NCBI GenBank assembly: GCA_964484515.1
Contig: CAZAGT010000006.1
Span: forward strand, 1-40,557
Length of the DNA stretch: 40,557 bases
Direction of reading: 5' to 3'
From: CAZAGT01 sp964484515
Lineage (GTDB): Bacteria > Desulfobacterota > DSM-4660 > Desulfatiglandales > HGW-15
Both the position numbers and the translations under genes were made by a program. How positions within the stretch are numbered: position 1 is the first letter of the stretch; each line of letters starts with the position of its first letter. Of the stretch, positions 14,375 to 23,889 are shown piece by piece. Under the pieces are notes generated by a model that saw only the letters and a program-made list of their open reading frames with translations, ran no database searches and was not told the DNA's origin.

Positions 14375-15898
14375 CTACGCGTCCGGCAGCTTGATGATGA
14401 ACACAGTGCCCTTCCCGACTTCGCTGACGGCGGAAATATCTCCAGAGTGGGCCTCGATGATCTTGTACGAAATGGAAAGGCCTAGCCCCGAGCCCCGCTC
14501 CCGTGTCGTGTAGAATGGCTCAAAGATCTGCTGTAATTCGGATGCAGGAATCCCACTCCCTTCGTCGCTCACCCTGATCTCAATGCCGTCACGTGACCGT
14601 TTACTGGAGACCGTGATCGTGCCTCCCGAGGTCATCGCCTCTAGGCCGTTGGAGATGACGTTGATGAAGACCTGTTTCAGTTTGTCGGGGTCGCAAAATA
14701 TCTCGCCAAGATCTGCCGCCAGGGATTCCTTGAAGCGATACTTGTCCTCAGGGTAGGCACCCGCCATGATTCGGACCACGTCCTTCAGGACTATATTGAT
14801 ATCCGATTGCCTCTTAACCAGCCGATAGGTCTTGGTAAAATCACCGAGATGACCAACCAGCTTCTCCAGTCTTCGAACCTCGTCCAGGATCAAATCGACT
14901 TTCTTGGCATCCTTTTCAGCAAGCAAGCGGTCTCGAATCTGATTTGAGAATCCGCCGATGATCATCAGCGGGTTCTTGAGCTCGTGAGCCACGTGGGCGG
15001 CCGCCTGCCCCACGGCGGCCAGACGTTCGGATTGAAGCAATTTACGCTCCAATCTGCGTTGATCGGAGATATCCTTGATTATGGCCGTAAAGGTCACTTT
15101 GTCATCCAGTTCCAGAAAGGAAAGACTCAGTTCAATCGGGAATTCTTCGCCATCCTTCCTCAGCGCAATGAGGGAGATGGTGCGCCCAACGATCTCTGAC
15201 TCCCTTTTCTCCAGAAACCGTTGAACAAAAGGGGCATGGTCTCCGTACTGTCCGGGTATCAAGAGATTCAGGTCTTGGCCGAGGATCTCCTGCCTCGAAT
15301 AGCCGAAGATCCGCTCGGCGGCATCATTGAAAAGGATGATTTCGTGGTTTTCGTCGATGCTCAAGATGGCATTGGTCGCCGTATCGAGGATGGCCCTCAG
15401 TTTTTTTTCAGATCCCTGCAATCTCTTGATCAGATCCCGGTAGTCCGTGATGTCTCGGGCGAGCTCGATATAGTGACGGCGGTCCCGGTCCTCTGATCTG
15501 AAGGGGTACATCGTGAGGGCGAAGTCCCTGGTACCCCCGGCCAGATCTCCATGTTGGTGGGTCATTTCGACCTTGTCCCCGGTCTGCTTGGCCAATTCGA
15601 GGGGACAGGATTTGGCCTTCAAGCTGCAAGGCGCTCCCGAGCGTTCTTTGACCTCGTAACACTTGCGACCTAGAATCGCCTCTTTGGACAAGCCGTATCT
15701 CTCAAGGAAGGCGCGGTTGGCATCCATGATGATGAAATCAGGGCCGATAACCATGATCTCTTCGGTGATGCCGTCCACAACGGCGCCAAGAAAGGAATTC
15801 TCTTCCTTTAGCTTCCTGAGCTCGTGCTCTTGCTCGGAGAGGCGGTCCCTGAGCCGGGTAGCCTCTTCGATAGGCCGGGTCTCCTGGTTCGGGTCCAT
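14375..15898 (-). CDS. PAS-PAS sensor histidine kinase
   Basis: This 507-residue cytoplasmic kinase has no membrane segment. An N-terminal coiled coil (about 10-35) is followed by PAS 1 (about 38-155, with a C-x8-C-x6-C cysteine cluster around GRKCYEVKERSGAPCSLKAKSCPL that could bind metal or a cofactor) and PAS 2 (about 165-285). The HisKA domain has phosphoacceptor H305 in HVAHELKNP. The HATPase domain has the N box NVISNGLEAM (about 413-422), G1 DEGSGIP, F box FEPFYTT and G2 GSGLGLS. It should sense a soluble or redox signal and phosphorylate a response regulator, but none is adjacent. The start at 15898 has CAGGTGA upstream and lies 4 bp past the stop of the preceding gene, indicating translational coupling. 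Confidence 0.93.
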   Translation of the reverse strand: MDPNQETRPIEEATRLRDRLSEQEHELRKLKEENSFLGAVVDGITEEIMVIGPDFIIMDANRAFLERYGLSKEAILGRKCYEVKERSGAPCSLKAKSCPLELAKQTGDKVEMTHQHGDLAGGTRDFALTMYPFRSEDRDRRHYIELARDITDYRDLIKRLQGSEKKLRAILDTATNAILSIDENHEIILFNDAAERIFGYSRQEILGQDLNLLIPGQYGDHAPFVQRFLEKRESEIVGRTISLIALRKDGEEFPIELSLSFLELDDKVTFTAIIKDISDQRRLERKLLQSERLAAVGQAAAHVAHELKNPLMIIGGFSNQIRDRLLAEKDAKKVDLILDEVRRLEKLVGHLGDFTKTYRLVKRQSDINIVLKDVVRIMAGAYPEDKYRFKESLAADLGEIFCDPDKLKQVFINVISNGLEAMTSGGTITVSSKRSRDGIEIRVSDEGSGIPASELQQIFEPFYTTRERGSGLGLSISYKIIEAHSGDISAVSEVGKGTVFIIKLPDA

Positions 15899-15902
15899 GC
15901 CG

Positions 15903-16484
15903 TCACCTGCCGGGAGCATAGAAGACGTAGTCCCGGGATAGGGTATCGAACATCTCGTCTGTGGCTTCTCGTATGATTCGGTAGAGCTCTTTCATGGTCT
16001 CGGCCCGCGAAAGGGCCGCCGGATATTCGCGCGTAAAGCGATCATCCTCGCCGACGGGAAGCAGCACCTGATCAATCGATCCGTACCAATTCAGACAAAG
16101 GACGCTCTTGAGCGTCATGATCTTACCGTAGAACCCTCGGATATGGTGCGTCCGCAGAAGAGGATGACGCCGGTTGATCATACAATCGACGAGTCCGGCC
16201 AGATAATAGATCTGGCGCATCTTTTCCTCGTTGTGTCTTTGGAGGAACAGGGCCCGAACGGTACACGCAAGACCCCCTTTGAGGTGGCGAGAACCGGCCA
16301 AAGGGCCCAGACCTTCACACCCACACGACACCTCTCCTTCTTTCAGGGAGGCGGCTTGGCCTTTCGGTACTTGGCTGAAAAAGTGGCTTCCTCCATCCGA
16401 CCATCGGAACTCCCAGGGTGTCGTGGTGATCAGATTGTTCCGATCTCTGCCCCGTCTCGTACCCAGAGGAACGATCTTACCCAT
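15903..16484 (-). CDS. Protein of unknown function upstream of the histidine kinase
   Basis: This 193-residue soluble protein is of unrecognised family. It has a possible zinc-like pattern CGCEG in the first half and a helical second half: NEEKMRQIYYLAGLVDCMIN, then HPLLRTHHIRGFYGKI and FDTLSRDYVFYAPGR. The kinase begins 4 bp after its stop codon, so the two genes are almost certainly co-translated and likely act together. It could be the input partner of the kinase. The start ATG at 16484 has AAGGAAGGGAG at a long spacing, so a slightly shorter protein cannot be excluded. Confidence 0.6.
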   Translation of the reverse strand: MGKIVPLGTRRGRDRNNLITTTPWEFRWSDGGSHFFSQVPKGQAASLKEGEVSCGCEGLGPLAGSRHLKGGLACTVRALFLQRHNEEKMRQIYYLAGLVDCMINRRHPLLRTHHIRGFYGKIMTLKSVLCLNWYGSIDQVLLPVGEDDRFTREYPAALSRAETMKELYRIIREATDEMFDTLSRDYVFYAPGR

Positions 16485-16585
16485 CTTTGGCGGTCTCCCT
16501 TCCTTTGAGGCACGCCCCAGTCAAGGGTGAACTCCGACAACCGAACACGCAGAAACACGACATTGACGCTTGCCGCATCAATTCA

Positions 16586-17494
16586 TCAAGGTCTCGGGTG
16601 GTGCTCTTCGTGTACCTTTTTAAGTTTCTCTCTACTTACGTGAGTGTATATCTGGGTCGTTGAGATGTCGGCATGTCCCAACATGGCCTGCACCGCCCTG
16701 AGATCTGCCCCACAATCCAGAAGATGACTTGCAAAGGAATGCCTCAAGATATGGGGCGTGATGTCCTTCTGGATCTTCGCCTGCTGGCCGTACCGTTTGA
16801 TCATCTTCCAGAACCCTTGCCTCGAGAGGGGCTTACCCCTCGGGTTGAGGAAGAGAAACGATGAGGTCCCGCTCCTAAGGAGGCGAGGCCGCCCATCCAA
16901 TAGATAGCGGTTCAAGGCCTCCAGGGCCTTAGCGCCGATGGGGACCATCCGCTCCTTGGACCCCTTGCCGATCGTCCTCAGATAACCGGCCTCCAGGTTG
17001 ACACTGCTGACACGAAGAGCGACAAGCTCCGATACCCTCAAACCGGTCGCATAGAGGAGCTCGAGCATGGCCCTGTCCCTCAGGCCGCGATGTTGGGCCG
17101 TGTCGGGCTGTGCTAGCAATCGCTCCACCTCAGACGGCGCCAGGACTCCGGGCAGTCGAAGGGGGACCTTGGGCATACTCAAGAGTCTAGCCGGGTTTGA
17201 CGTCGTTTTGCCATCGGAGACGAGGAATCGAAAAAACACCTTTAAGGTAGAGAGGTTTCGCGCACAACTTCTAAGCGACAGGGAAGTGCCCAGAAGAGCC
17301 AGGTACTCGTTGAGGGCCTCCGGCGTCACGGCCAGTGGCGAGAGTTCCTTCCTGTCTAAAAACTGGAAGAACCTTGACAGGTCAAGGTTGTAGGCCTCAA
17401 TCGTGTTGTCTGAGAGGCCTTTTTCGATCCTCAGGTAACTGATGAATTCATCGGCTAAGATGTCCCTATCGAACCGGTCCGTTAGAGCGTTCAT
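16586..17494 (-). CDS. xerD: Tyrosine recombinase XerD/XerC-type
   Basis: This 302-residue recombinase has the usual length and layout of XerC/XerD, which resolve chromosome dimers at dif. The N-terminal core-binding domain opens EFISYLRIEKGLSDNTIEAYNLDL (about 16-40). The catalytic domain shows R in ATGLRVSEL, K in GKGSKERMVP, HILRHSFASHLLD (His and Arg), LGHADISTTQ (His) and the nucleophile Tyr in QIYTHV. XerD is favoured over XerC because of the HILRHSFA and CGADLRAVQ spellings, but this is not decisive. It starts 4 bp after the M24 peptidase gene, with which it is surely in one operon. It is unrelated to the islet integrase. Confidence 0.9.
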   Translation of the reverse strand: MNALTDRFDRDILADEFISYLRIEKGLSDNTIEAYNLDLSRFFQFLDRKELSPLAVTPEALNEYLALLGTSLSLRSCARNLSTLKVFFRFLVSDGKTTSNPARLLSMPKVPLRLPGVLAPSEVERLLAQPDTAQHRGLRDRAMLELLYATGLRVSELVALRVSSVNLEAGYLRTIGKGSKERMVPIGAKALEALNRYLLDGRPRLLRSGTSSFLFLNPRGKPLSRQGFWKMIKRYGQQAKIQKDITPHILRHSFASHLLDCGADLRAVQAMLGHADISTTQIYTHVSREKLKKVHEEHHPRP

Positions 17495-17497
17495 ATT

Positions 17498-18613
17498 TCA
17501 GAAGTCGTAGAAGTGATCGGCCGTCGTCAGGATCCGAGGCCCTTTCTTTTCGATCACGACCATCTCCTCGAGCCGGACGCCCCCTTTGCCGGGGATATAG
17601 ATCCCAGGCTCAACCGTGACCACCATTCCGTTCTCAAGTGAGACGGGCCTGCGGGGGCCGAGCCTTGGCGCTTCATGGGTGGCGAGTCCGACCCCATGTC
17701 CCAGGGAGTGGCTGAAGTATTCGCCAAACCCGGCGTCTTTGATGATCTTTCTTGCGGTGCGATCTGGAACCGTGCTCTTGGTACCCGGGAGGACCTTGGA
17801 CAGGGCGGTCAGTTGGGCCTCGCGTACAACGCGGTAGATCTCCTTCAAAAGAGGCGGGGGAGGACCCAGAAAGACTGTTCTGGTCATATCGCAGCAATAC
17901 CCATCGAGTCGCAGGCCGACGTCCAGGGTCACGGGTTCCTTGGGGCGGATCTTGCGGGGGGTCGGGACTGCATGGGGGAGCGCGCTGTTGGGACCGGAAG
18001 CGACGATCGATGGAAAGGCTAGTCCGTCGGCACCGGCCTCACGCACGAGGCGTTCAATCCGCCACGTGATCTCCAATTCGGTCCGTCCCGGCTCGAGGGT
18101 CCGGATGACCTCATCCAGGATCTCAGACATCAATCGGGCAGAGGCGGCCATCTTCCTGATCTCAGAACGGTCTTTCACCTCTCTCATCGTGCTCACCAGG
18201 CCCTTCAGGGGCGTAAGGCGAACAGGCGGGGACCCTTTTTTCAGGGCCTTGGCAAGGCGCCGATGAAGGTCCCAGACCAGGTGGTCTTCTTCAAATCCGA
18301 GGTTCCTGGTCCCCAGTCGCGACAATAGGTCAGGCAGGCCCTCGACGATGCCCTCCTTCAAGGTGATGATTTCGTACTCGAGGGCCTCCTTTTGAGCCTC
18401 AGTCGTATAGCGGCCGTCCGTGAGCAGGAGGGCCTCGGTCTTGTTGACCAGCAGAGACCCGGAAGATTCCGTGAGCTGCCCGTCCTCCGCCTTGAATCCC
18501 GACAGATAGCGTCGGTTCTCAGGCTGAATGATCCACAGTGTGTCGGGGCGGATCTTGGCAAGTCTGACCCGGAGTGCCCTGATGCGTTCCTGAAAGCGGG
18601 TTTTTTTCATCAT
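17498..18613 (-). CDS. pepP: M24-family Xaa-Pro aminopeptidase
   Basis: This 371-residue cytoplasmic metallopeptidase releases N-terminal residues linked to proline. A creatinase-like N-terminal domain (about 1-130, with the NRRYLSGF signature of proline peptidases) is followed by the pita-bread fold. All five metal ligands are readable: Asp in TLDVGLRL, Asp in CCDMTRTVF, His in SLGHGVGLATHE, Glu in VTVEPGIYIPG and Glu in VRLEEMVVI. GGAGGA lies just before two adjacent ATG codons (18613 and 18610); the second has better spacing. It is the first gene of an operon with the XerD gene, where the pairing looks incidental. Confidence 0.92.
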   Translation of the reverse strand: MMKKTRFQERIRALRVRLAKIRPDTLWIIQPENRRYLSGFKAEDGQLTESSGSLLVNKTEALLLTDGRYTTEAQKEALEYEIITLKEGIVEGLPDLLSRLGTRNLGFEEDHLVWDLHRRLAKALKKGSPPVRLTPLKGLVSTMREVKDRSEIRKMAASARLMSEILDEVIRTLEPGRTELEITWRIERLVREAGADGLAFPSIVASGPNSALPHAVPTPRKIRPKEPVTLDVGLRLDGYCCDMTRTVFLGPPPPLLKEIYRVVREAQLTALSKVLPGTKSTVPDRTARKIIKDAGFGEYFSHSLGHGVGLATHEAPRLGPRRPVSLENGMVVTVEPGIYIPGKGGVRLEEMVVIEKKGPRILTTADHFYDF

Positions 18614-18896
18614 CTTCCTCCGATTGAGGGAAGCTCGTGGGGTAGGTTGAGGGCGGGAGAGAGTGCGACACCGCAGATGAGAGGCCGAAGGGCACGCGGA
18701 TCCTCAATCACGTGAGGCAGTCGACATCTTCAATATAACAGAAGGGCAGCGCTTTTTCAATGCTCGTGCAGGCGTCCCTTCATGAGGTCAATGAAAGCGC
18801 TTTTCTTCAGGGCTTCAGCTTTCGCAACGTTTAAAAGCGAAGTCGATGATTCTATGCGGAAATACGGAGGGAATACCGTTGCGCCCAAGGATTCGA

Positions 18897-19817
18897 CTAA
18901 AAGCGGACGCTCAGCGCAAGCCCGACATGTCCCTCTCGGCTCATCAGGAGATTGAGGTTGAAGCGATCAGGAAGGCCTCGCCGGAAATCCTCTTTGACCT
19001 TGACATTGTATTTGTGGGCACTGCTGATGGCGCTATAGATGTTACCGCTATAAAAACCTAAACCTACGAATCCGAGAATGCCCCCGAGGACTTCATGGCC
19101 CTCGTTGAAGGCCTCCACCGTGGCCCAGATCAACAGCCCGTTGAGGAGAAAGGATATCAACGCGTCTTTGTACCGATTCGTATAGACATGGCCGAGTCCA
19201 GGTATGAGGGCCAATGCGCCGGCTGCTGCAGGTTCCTTGAAGGATAGCTCCTCGCCCTTCAAACAACTCAAGGCGAGTTCTTTGGCACTGGGATAGAGCG
19301 GACTCTTTTCCTCCACTCCTTTGAACACCTTCGATGCTTCCCGCCAGCGTTCCGCTTGCAGGCGGGTCCAGCCGAGCCGATAGCGCGCCGCGTTCGCGAG
19401 CGAGGACTGCGGATAGGCGTCGATGACCTTCTTGAAATAGCGTCCGGCCTCCCCGGGAAGTCCCTGCTGATAATACGTCTCACCGATCAAAAGAAGGGCA
19501 TTTCCTCCTAGTGCCTCGGCACGATGTCGCTTGTAGACCGTTTCAAAGGCTGCGCGCGAGGACTCATAGGATTTGGCCTTCAGGTAGCAAAGACCGATGA
19601 GGTAACGAGCCCGCGGTACCCTCTTGTCCTTGGGAAAAAAGTGGATGAACCGCTCAAATTCCGTGACAGCGCGGACATACTCTCCCTTCCGCATGGTTTC
19701 AAGGGCATACTGAAACTGCTTTTCGCTGTCGATGAGAATCTGCGCTGAAAAAAGGTTGGTCGGGAGTAAAAGGGATACGAGAAGCAAGAATGGTAGAAAG
19801 CCGTGATGCTTAGACAT
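18897..19817 (-). CDS. TPR-repeat membrane protein
   Basis: This 306-residue protein has a signal peptide (MSKHHGFLPFLLLVSLLLPTNLFSA) followed by about four tetratricopeptide-like helical pairs (about 28-190, e.g. FQYALETMRKGEYVRAVTEF, RYLIGLCYLKAKSYESSRAA, ALLLIGETYYQQGLPGEAGR). The C-terminal portion is hydrophobic, with a PGLGHVYTNRYKDALISF motif like that of DUF5683-type membrane proteins. The Tol-Pal-associated YbgF/CpoB family has a similar TPR start but not this tail. It probably sits in the cell envelope as a scaffold. The start at 19817 begins the signal peptide; in-frame sequence upstream to 19934 lacks protein character. Confidence 0.75.
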   Translation of the reverse strand: MSKHHGFLPFLLLVSLLLPTNLFSAQILIDSEKQFQYALETMRKGEYVRAVTEFERFIHFFPKDKRVPRARYLIGLCYLKAKSYESSRAAFETVYKRHRAEALGGNALLLIGETYYQQGLPGEAGRYFKKVIDAYPQSSLANAARYRLGWTRLQAERWREASKVFKGVEEKSPLYPSAKELALSCLKGEELSFKEPAAAGALALIPGLGHVYTNRYKDALISFLLNGLLIWATVEAFNEGHEVLGGILGFVGLGFYSGNIYSAISSAHKYNVKVKEDFRRGLPDRFNLNLLMSREGHVGLALSVRF

Positions 19818-20005
19818 GCAGGGCTCTTTCACGAATCTGAGCACGAGCTCAGACAAAATGGTATGGTGGATGGCGGGTAGAAACCCGCGGTCTTCGACCC
19901 TGAGGCTCACACCCGAAGGGAAAACGCCGCACAATGGATAAGGGCTATTTCCCGATGGACACTAATGAACCGGGGGCCATAAGTCAAGCTCCAACAGGGC
20001 GGCTG

Positions 20006-20034
20006 TTGACATCGATTTCACCGGTTGTTACTTA
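20006..20034 (+). promoter_or_regulatory. Possible promoter of the RNB exoribonuclease gene
   Basis: TTGACA (20006-20011) and TACTTA (20029-20034) are 17 bp apart, about 50 bp before the ATG. The -35 is perfect and the -10 weak. Confidence 0.4.
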
Positions 20035-20086
20035 AACCTGTTACGAATACCCGGGCGCGAACGAAAGCGAACACGTCGTAATCGCT

Positions 20087-22093
20087 ATGACTCAAGGAAG
20101 AATCGTCGAATACATTGATCAGGGAAGCGTCATTTGTGCCGTTTGCCTGCAGGACAAGGGGAATCGACTCGCGCTTCTGACGACCTCCAGCCGCGAAGTC
20201 AATCTATCCGCCAAGCGCGCCCTGCACATCTCCGACCCCACCAAGGGTGTCGATCTCAACAGCTCAAGGCGCGTGTTGCTGAGCAGGTTGAAGGAAACGG
20301 AAGCCCGCAGGGATCGGCTGAAAGAGGCGGTGCAGGTAAAGGAGCTCTGGGAGTTGGTGCGGGATGAGAGTTGCCGTTATGATTTCAAGTACCTGGCTCA
20401 ACTCTGTTTCGGAGAGGCCGTCACGGGTGACGAGATCTCGGCCGTGGTGCGTGCCCTTTTTGAGGACAAGCTCTACTTCAAGCTGAAGGATGGTTATTTT
20501 CTGCCGAACTCGGAGGAGAGAGTCGCCCAGATCCTGAAGGCGCAGGAAGAGGAAGCCCGCTGGGAAGAGATTCTTGTGCGCGGCAGCGTCCTTCTCAAAG
20601 GGGTGCTGAGGAGTGAACACCAGTCGGATCGCCCGCAGGACCCGGTGGCGATCGACCTGCTGAAACAGCTTGCCCTTCACGGCCATGATGCCCCCGACAT
20701 CAAGCGCGGCAAAGAGCTCCTTGCCAGGGCCGGAATCGCCGGTATCGGAGAAGCGCGCAGCCTGCTCGTCAAGCTCGGGGTTTGGGAGGAGGATCAGAAC
20801 CTTGAGCTTCTTCGGCGGGAGATCCCGGTCGAATTCAAGGCGCAGCACCTGGACGCCGCCCGGCAGTTATCCGCCACAAGACCTGTCACCACAGGACGCG
20901 AAGATTTGAGAGCCCTGCCGACGTTTACCATCGACGGCCCCTTGACGCAGGATTTTGACGATGCCCTCAGCTTCGAGGTTGAGGGTGATCTGATGAGTAT
21001 CGGCATTCACATCGCGGATGTGGCCGCCGTGGTACCGCCGGACAGCAGTCTTGACCTGGCGGCTCAGGAGCGGGCGGCCTCATTGTATCTCCCGCGCTGC
21101 CAACTCCCCATGCTTCCCCCCGCCCTCTCGCACGATACCTTGAGTCTGAAGGAGGGGCTAGACAGACCAGCCATCTCCCTCTTGGCCCGCTTCGACCAGG
21201 AGGGAAACCTGCACGACTCCAGATTTGTCGTCAGCCTTGTCAGGATTCAGAGGCAGCTGGCCTATGATCAGGTCAATGCGCACCACCTTGACGAACAGGC
21301 CTTTGAGGCGTTTTACCGACTCAGCTGGCGTCTGCGTCAAAAGAGAATCGACCAGGGAGCCATGATACTCTCGTTGCCGGAAGTATCGATAACGGTGGGC
21401 GGCGAAGGCTCGATTGCCATCGAGCTCCTCGATCAGGAGACGCCTTCACGCCTGATTGTTGGTGAAATGATGGTTTTCCACAACTGGATGGTCGCCCAGT
21501 TCTGCCGGGACAACCGGATTCCGATCCTATACCGGACCCAGGAAGAACCCTCCGAGAGGCTCCTGATCGATCAACAAGGTTATCTCTACTCCATGTTCAG
21601 ACAACTCCGCAAACTCAATCCGCTCTTGATCGATACCAAACCCAAGCCCCACGTTGGTCTGGGTCTCGACGTATATACCAACGTGACGTCGCCCATCAGG
21701 CGGTATCTTGATCTTGTGGTCCAACGTCAACTGGGGAGCTTTCTATTGGGGCATCCACCCGTTTATGATGATGAGGCCCTCGAGAAGATCAGATTGACGG
21801 TTGAGCCCACATTGAGGGATCAGGCGATCGTGAGGCGAAACCGTACTCGTTATTGGATTCAGAGATACCTCCGTCAACGCCTCGGCGAAAGCTATCAGGC
21901 CCTGGTCCTTGACACGATGAGGAACAACTATCGGGTGCTCTTAAAAGATTTCTTGATGGTGACGGAACTGCGGCGGGAGGATGGGTTAGGGCTTATGAAT
22001 GGACAGAACATCATGGTTCGCGTCAAGGCATCGGATCCATGGCTCGACAAGCTCACCCTGGAATATGCCGGGCTGCAGCAAGATCCTTCCTAA
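20087..22093 (+). CDS. RNase II/R family exoribonuclease (RNB domain)
   Basis: This 668-residue 3'-5' exoribonuclease degrades RNA in the cytoplasm. A short N-terminal OB-like region (1-60) and a helical stretch (60-265) precede the RNB domain (about 270-590). The metal-binding carboxylates are seen in TIDGPLTQDFDDALSFEV (about 281-298), followed by SIGIHIADVAAVV. The C-terminal RNB signature YTNVTSPIRRYLDLVVQRQL is complete. The usual C-terminal S1 domain is replaced by a short strand-rich tail (about 630-668). The length is that of the shorter RNB proteins of Desulfobacterota and cyanobacteria rather than E. coli RNase R. It is divergent from the TPR gene and convergent with the carboxypeptidase gene, with 8 bp between stops. 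Confidence 0.9.
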   Translation: MTQGRIVEYIDQGSVICAVCLQDKGNRLALLTTSSREVNLSAKRALHISDPTKGVDLNSSRRVLLSRLKETEARRDRLKEAVQVKELWELVRDESCRYDFKYLAQLCFGEAVTGDEISAVVRALFEDKLYFKLKDGYFLPNSEERVAQILKAQEEEARWEEILVRGSVLLKGVLRSEHQSDRPQDPVAIDLLKQLALHGHDAPDIKRGKELLARAGIAGIGEARSLLVKLGVWEEDQNLELLRREIPVEFKAQHLDAARQLSATRPVTTGREDLRALPTFTIDGPLTQDFDDALSFEVEGDLMSIGIHIADVAAVVPPDSSLDLAAQERAASLYLPRCQLPMLPPALSHDTLSLKEGLDRPAISLLARFDQEGNLHDSRFVVSLVRIQRQLAYDQVNAHHLDEQAFEAFYRLSWRLRQKRIDQGAMILSLPEVSITVGGEGSIAIELLDQETPSRLIVGEMMVFHNWMVAQFCRDNRIPILYRTQEEPSERLLIDQQGYLYSMFRQLRKLNPLLIDTKPKPHVGLGLDVYTNVTSPIRRYLDLVVQRQLGSFLLGHPPVYDDEALEKIRLTVEPTLRDQAIVRRNRTRYWIQRYLRQRLGESYQALVLDTMRNNYRVLLKDFLMVTELRREDGLGLMNGQNIMVRVKASDPWLDKLTLEYAGLQQDPS

Positions 22094-22101
22094 ACGCCCT
22101 A

Positions 22102-23889
22102 CTACGTCCTACGCATTTCTATGACGATCTTTCCCAACAGGAGAGGCCCTTTCTGGATCTTTACCTGTTGGGGGGAGTTCTCCAAGGGCGAGCAGACCTC
22201 CTTGAGCCTGAAGGCCTCACCGGGGTTGAGCTTATGACCGTTGATCGAAAGATGGACCCCGTTTATGCTGTGAAGGTTCGTACGGATGTCCTCAAAGAAG
22301 ATTTCATCGTCCGGCGACAAAGAGACCGCATCGTCGGGTCTCAAAAGGACACGTTTGTGGGAATTGACCCGGAGTAGCAGATAGTCCATCCTCGGGCGGG
22401 TCAACCTCAGGGTGGCCTGCGCGATGGTGCGTTCGTCCTGTGTGGCGACGATCTCGTAGCTCTCTCCGCGTTTGTTTACGGACCAGCGCTCCATGAGCGA
22501 GGTCGCCGTGTCGACCACATACCCTCGATCCTCGCCGGTATTGTTTTCCTCATCACCCACGAATCCCTTCAGGTTGACCTTGATGCCGGCGGAGGCCGGC
22601 GCCGGCGGCCAAACGTCGACGATCTTCATCTTTTCCCCGCAGACCAGGTCCAGGGTTTCGGCGTTGGCGAGCAGGATACGATATCCCATCGCCTCGATCA
22701 CGAAATAGTCCACTTTGATTTCAGGCCGTTGAGTCGCCTTCAGGGTTTGCTGTGGCTGCCGGCTGGAGATGCGGATGGGGATCTCGGCGACCTCATAGTT
22801 GTCCTTGCGGACGACGAGGCTCGTATTCCGATGGATCTCGAAGTTCTTACGGTAATCGTTGAGATCGCCATAGCCGAGAATGTCGAGGCTCAGCCCCCGT
22901 TCGTAGTTGGATTCGATGTGGGTCACATTGATGGAATCTCCCATCTGCACTTCAATGGCCTGGCCTTGCTTGACGACGGTCGGCGAGTTGTCATTGATCG
23001 AAACGACCAGATACTTCAAGGTCGGCGGATCGAGCACCATGGTGGGCGACTCAGGGATGATATCGAAGAGCTGCATGAAGGCATTGATGACCAGGTTGTG
23101 ATACTGGACCTTGAGATCGATCGAGGGCAGGAACTTCGAGGTCTCAACGCCGAAAGCGGGAATATGCCGCGACGTGAGGGCGTAGTAGGTGGCCGATTTT
23201 CGCTGTTCCTTGTGCTTACTGTCTCTATCAGCGGTCCTGGTGTTCATCACACGGAACCGATAAAGCTCGTTCTCGATATGAGGGTTCACTTGGTCGACCA
23301 CGTTCTGAGCGATTTCGTATAAGCTGATCGTCTGGTCGGTGCCGGGGATACGGTACAGCTCGCAGTCGGTGATGATGGATTGGCCGAAGCGCATCGGATT
23401 GCGCCATTTGTTGATGAACTTGGGGTAGTAGTAGCCGGCGCCGTCGTGAAGATTGAGGAGATAGTCGCTTTCGCTGATCAGGTTTTTCAGGATCGTAACG
23501 ATCTTGTCCTCCATGCTGTCGGCGTTGTACTCGCGCGTGAACTTGCGGTTCATATCCCCACCAGGCCCACGCTTGTTGAGGATGATGGAATAGAAGTTCG
23601 CCCGGGGCACCACGATCAGGTTCCCTTTCGCGAGGGTCGTGTCAGCGTAGAGGTCTGCCGAGAGAAAGCCGCCCGGTTCGTTCCCCTGAATGCCGCCGAT
23701 GAGCATGAGGGTCTTGCCGGGGCGCTTTCCGTATATCTTATAGATGTTCAGTTCATAGGCCGTATTCGAGAAATAGACGAGATGTTCTCTTCCTGAGTAG
23801 GCGTTAGGCGGGGAGGCCAAAACGACGAGCAGTCCGACGACCGGGAGCACGTGTCGCGGCCGCAGACCGGAAAATGCTTCACGAAGCAT
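22102..23889 (-). CDS. M99-family carboxypeptidase, Csd4/Pgp1-like
   Basis: This exported 595-residue zinc carboxypeptidase has a signal sequence (about 1-32) and resembles Helicobacter Csd4 and Campylobacter Pgp1, which cut peptidoglycan tripeptides to dipeptides. The zinc site has the family's rare glutamine: Q68 and E71 in GGIQGNEPGG and H148 in LLNLHDGAGYYYP, where ordinary M14 enzymes have HxxE. The general base is E249 in FGVETSKF. The second half (about 290-595) is several all-beta domains with no catalytic motif, longer than in Csd4. The start at 23889 has GAGGT five bases upstream and overlaps the preceding gene by 11 bp. It is the last gene of a three-gene envelope cluster. Confidence 0.88.
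   Translation of the reverse strand: MLREAFSGLRPRHVLPVVGLLVVLASPPNAYSGREHLVYFSNTAYELNIYKIYGKRPGKTLMLIGGIQGNEPGGFLSADLYADTTLAKGNLIVVPRANFYSIILNKRGPGGDMNRKFTREYNADSMEDKIVTILKNLISESDYLLNLHDGAGYYYPKFINKWRNPMRFGQSIITDCELYRIPGTDQTISLYEIAQNVVDQVNPHIENELYRFRVMNTRTADRDSKHKEQRKSATYYALTSRHIPAFGVETSKFLPSIDLKVQYHNLVINAFMQLFDIIPESPTMVLDPPTLKYLVVSINDNSPTVVKQGQAIEVQMGDSINVTHIESNYERGLSLDILGYGDLNDYRKNFEIHRNTSLVVRKDNYEVAEIPIRISSRQPQQTLKATQRPEIKVDYFVIEAMGYRILLANAETLDLVCGEKMKIVDVWPPAPASAGIKVNLKGFVGDEENNTGEDRGYVVDTATSLMERWSVNKRGESYEIVATQDERTIAQATLRLTRPRMDYLLLRVNSHKRVLLRPDDAVSLSPDDEIFFEDIRTNLHSINGVHLSINGHKLNPGEAFRLKEVCSPLENSPQQVKIQKGPLLLGKIVIEMRRT

Noticed and set aside
16586..17494. XerD-type gene considered as a second mobile-element integrase
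   Set aside because: Its length and motifs are those of the housekeeping Xer recombinases. It is in an operon with a peptidase and has no att-like repeats around it.
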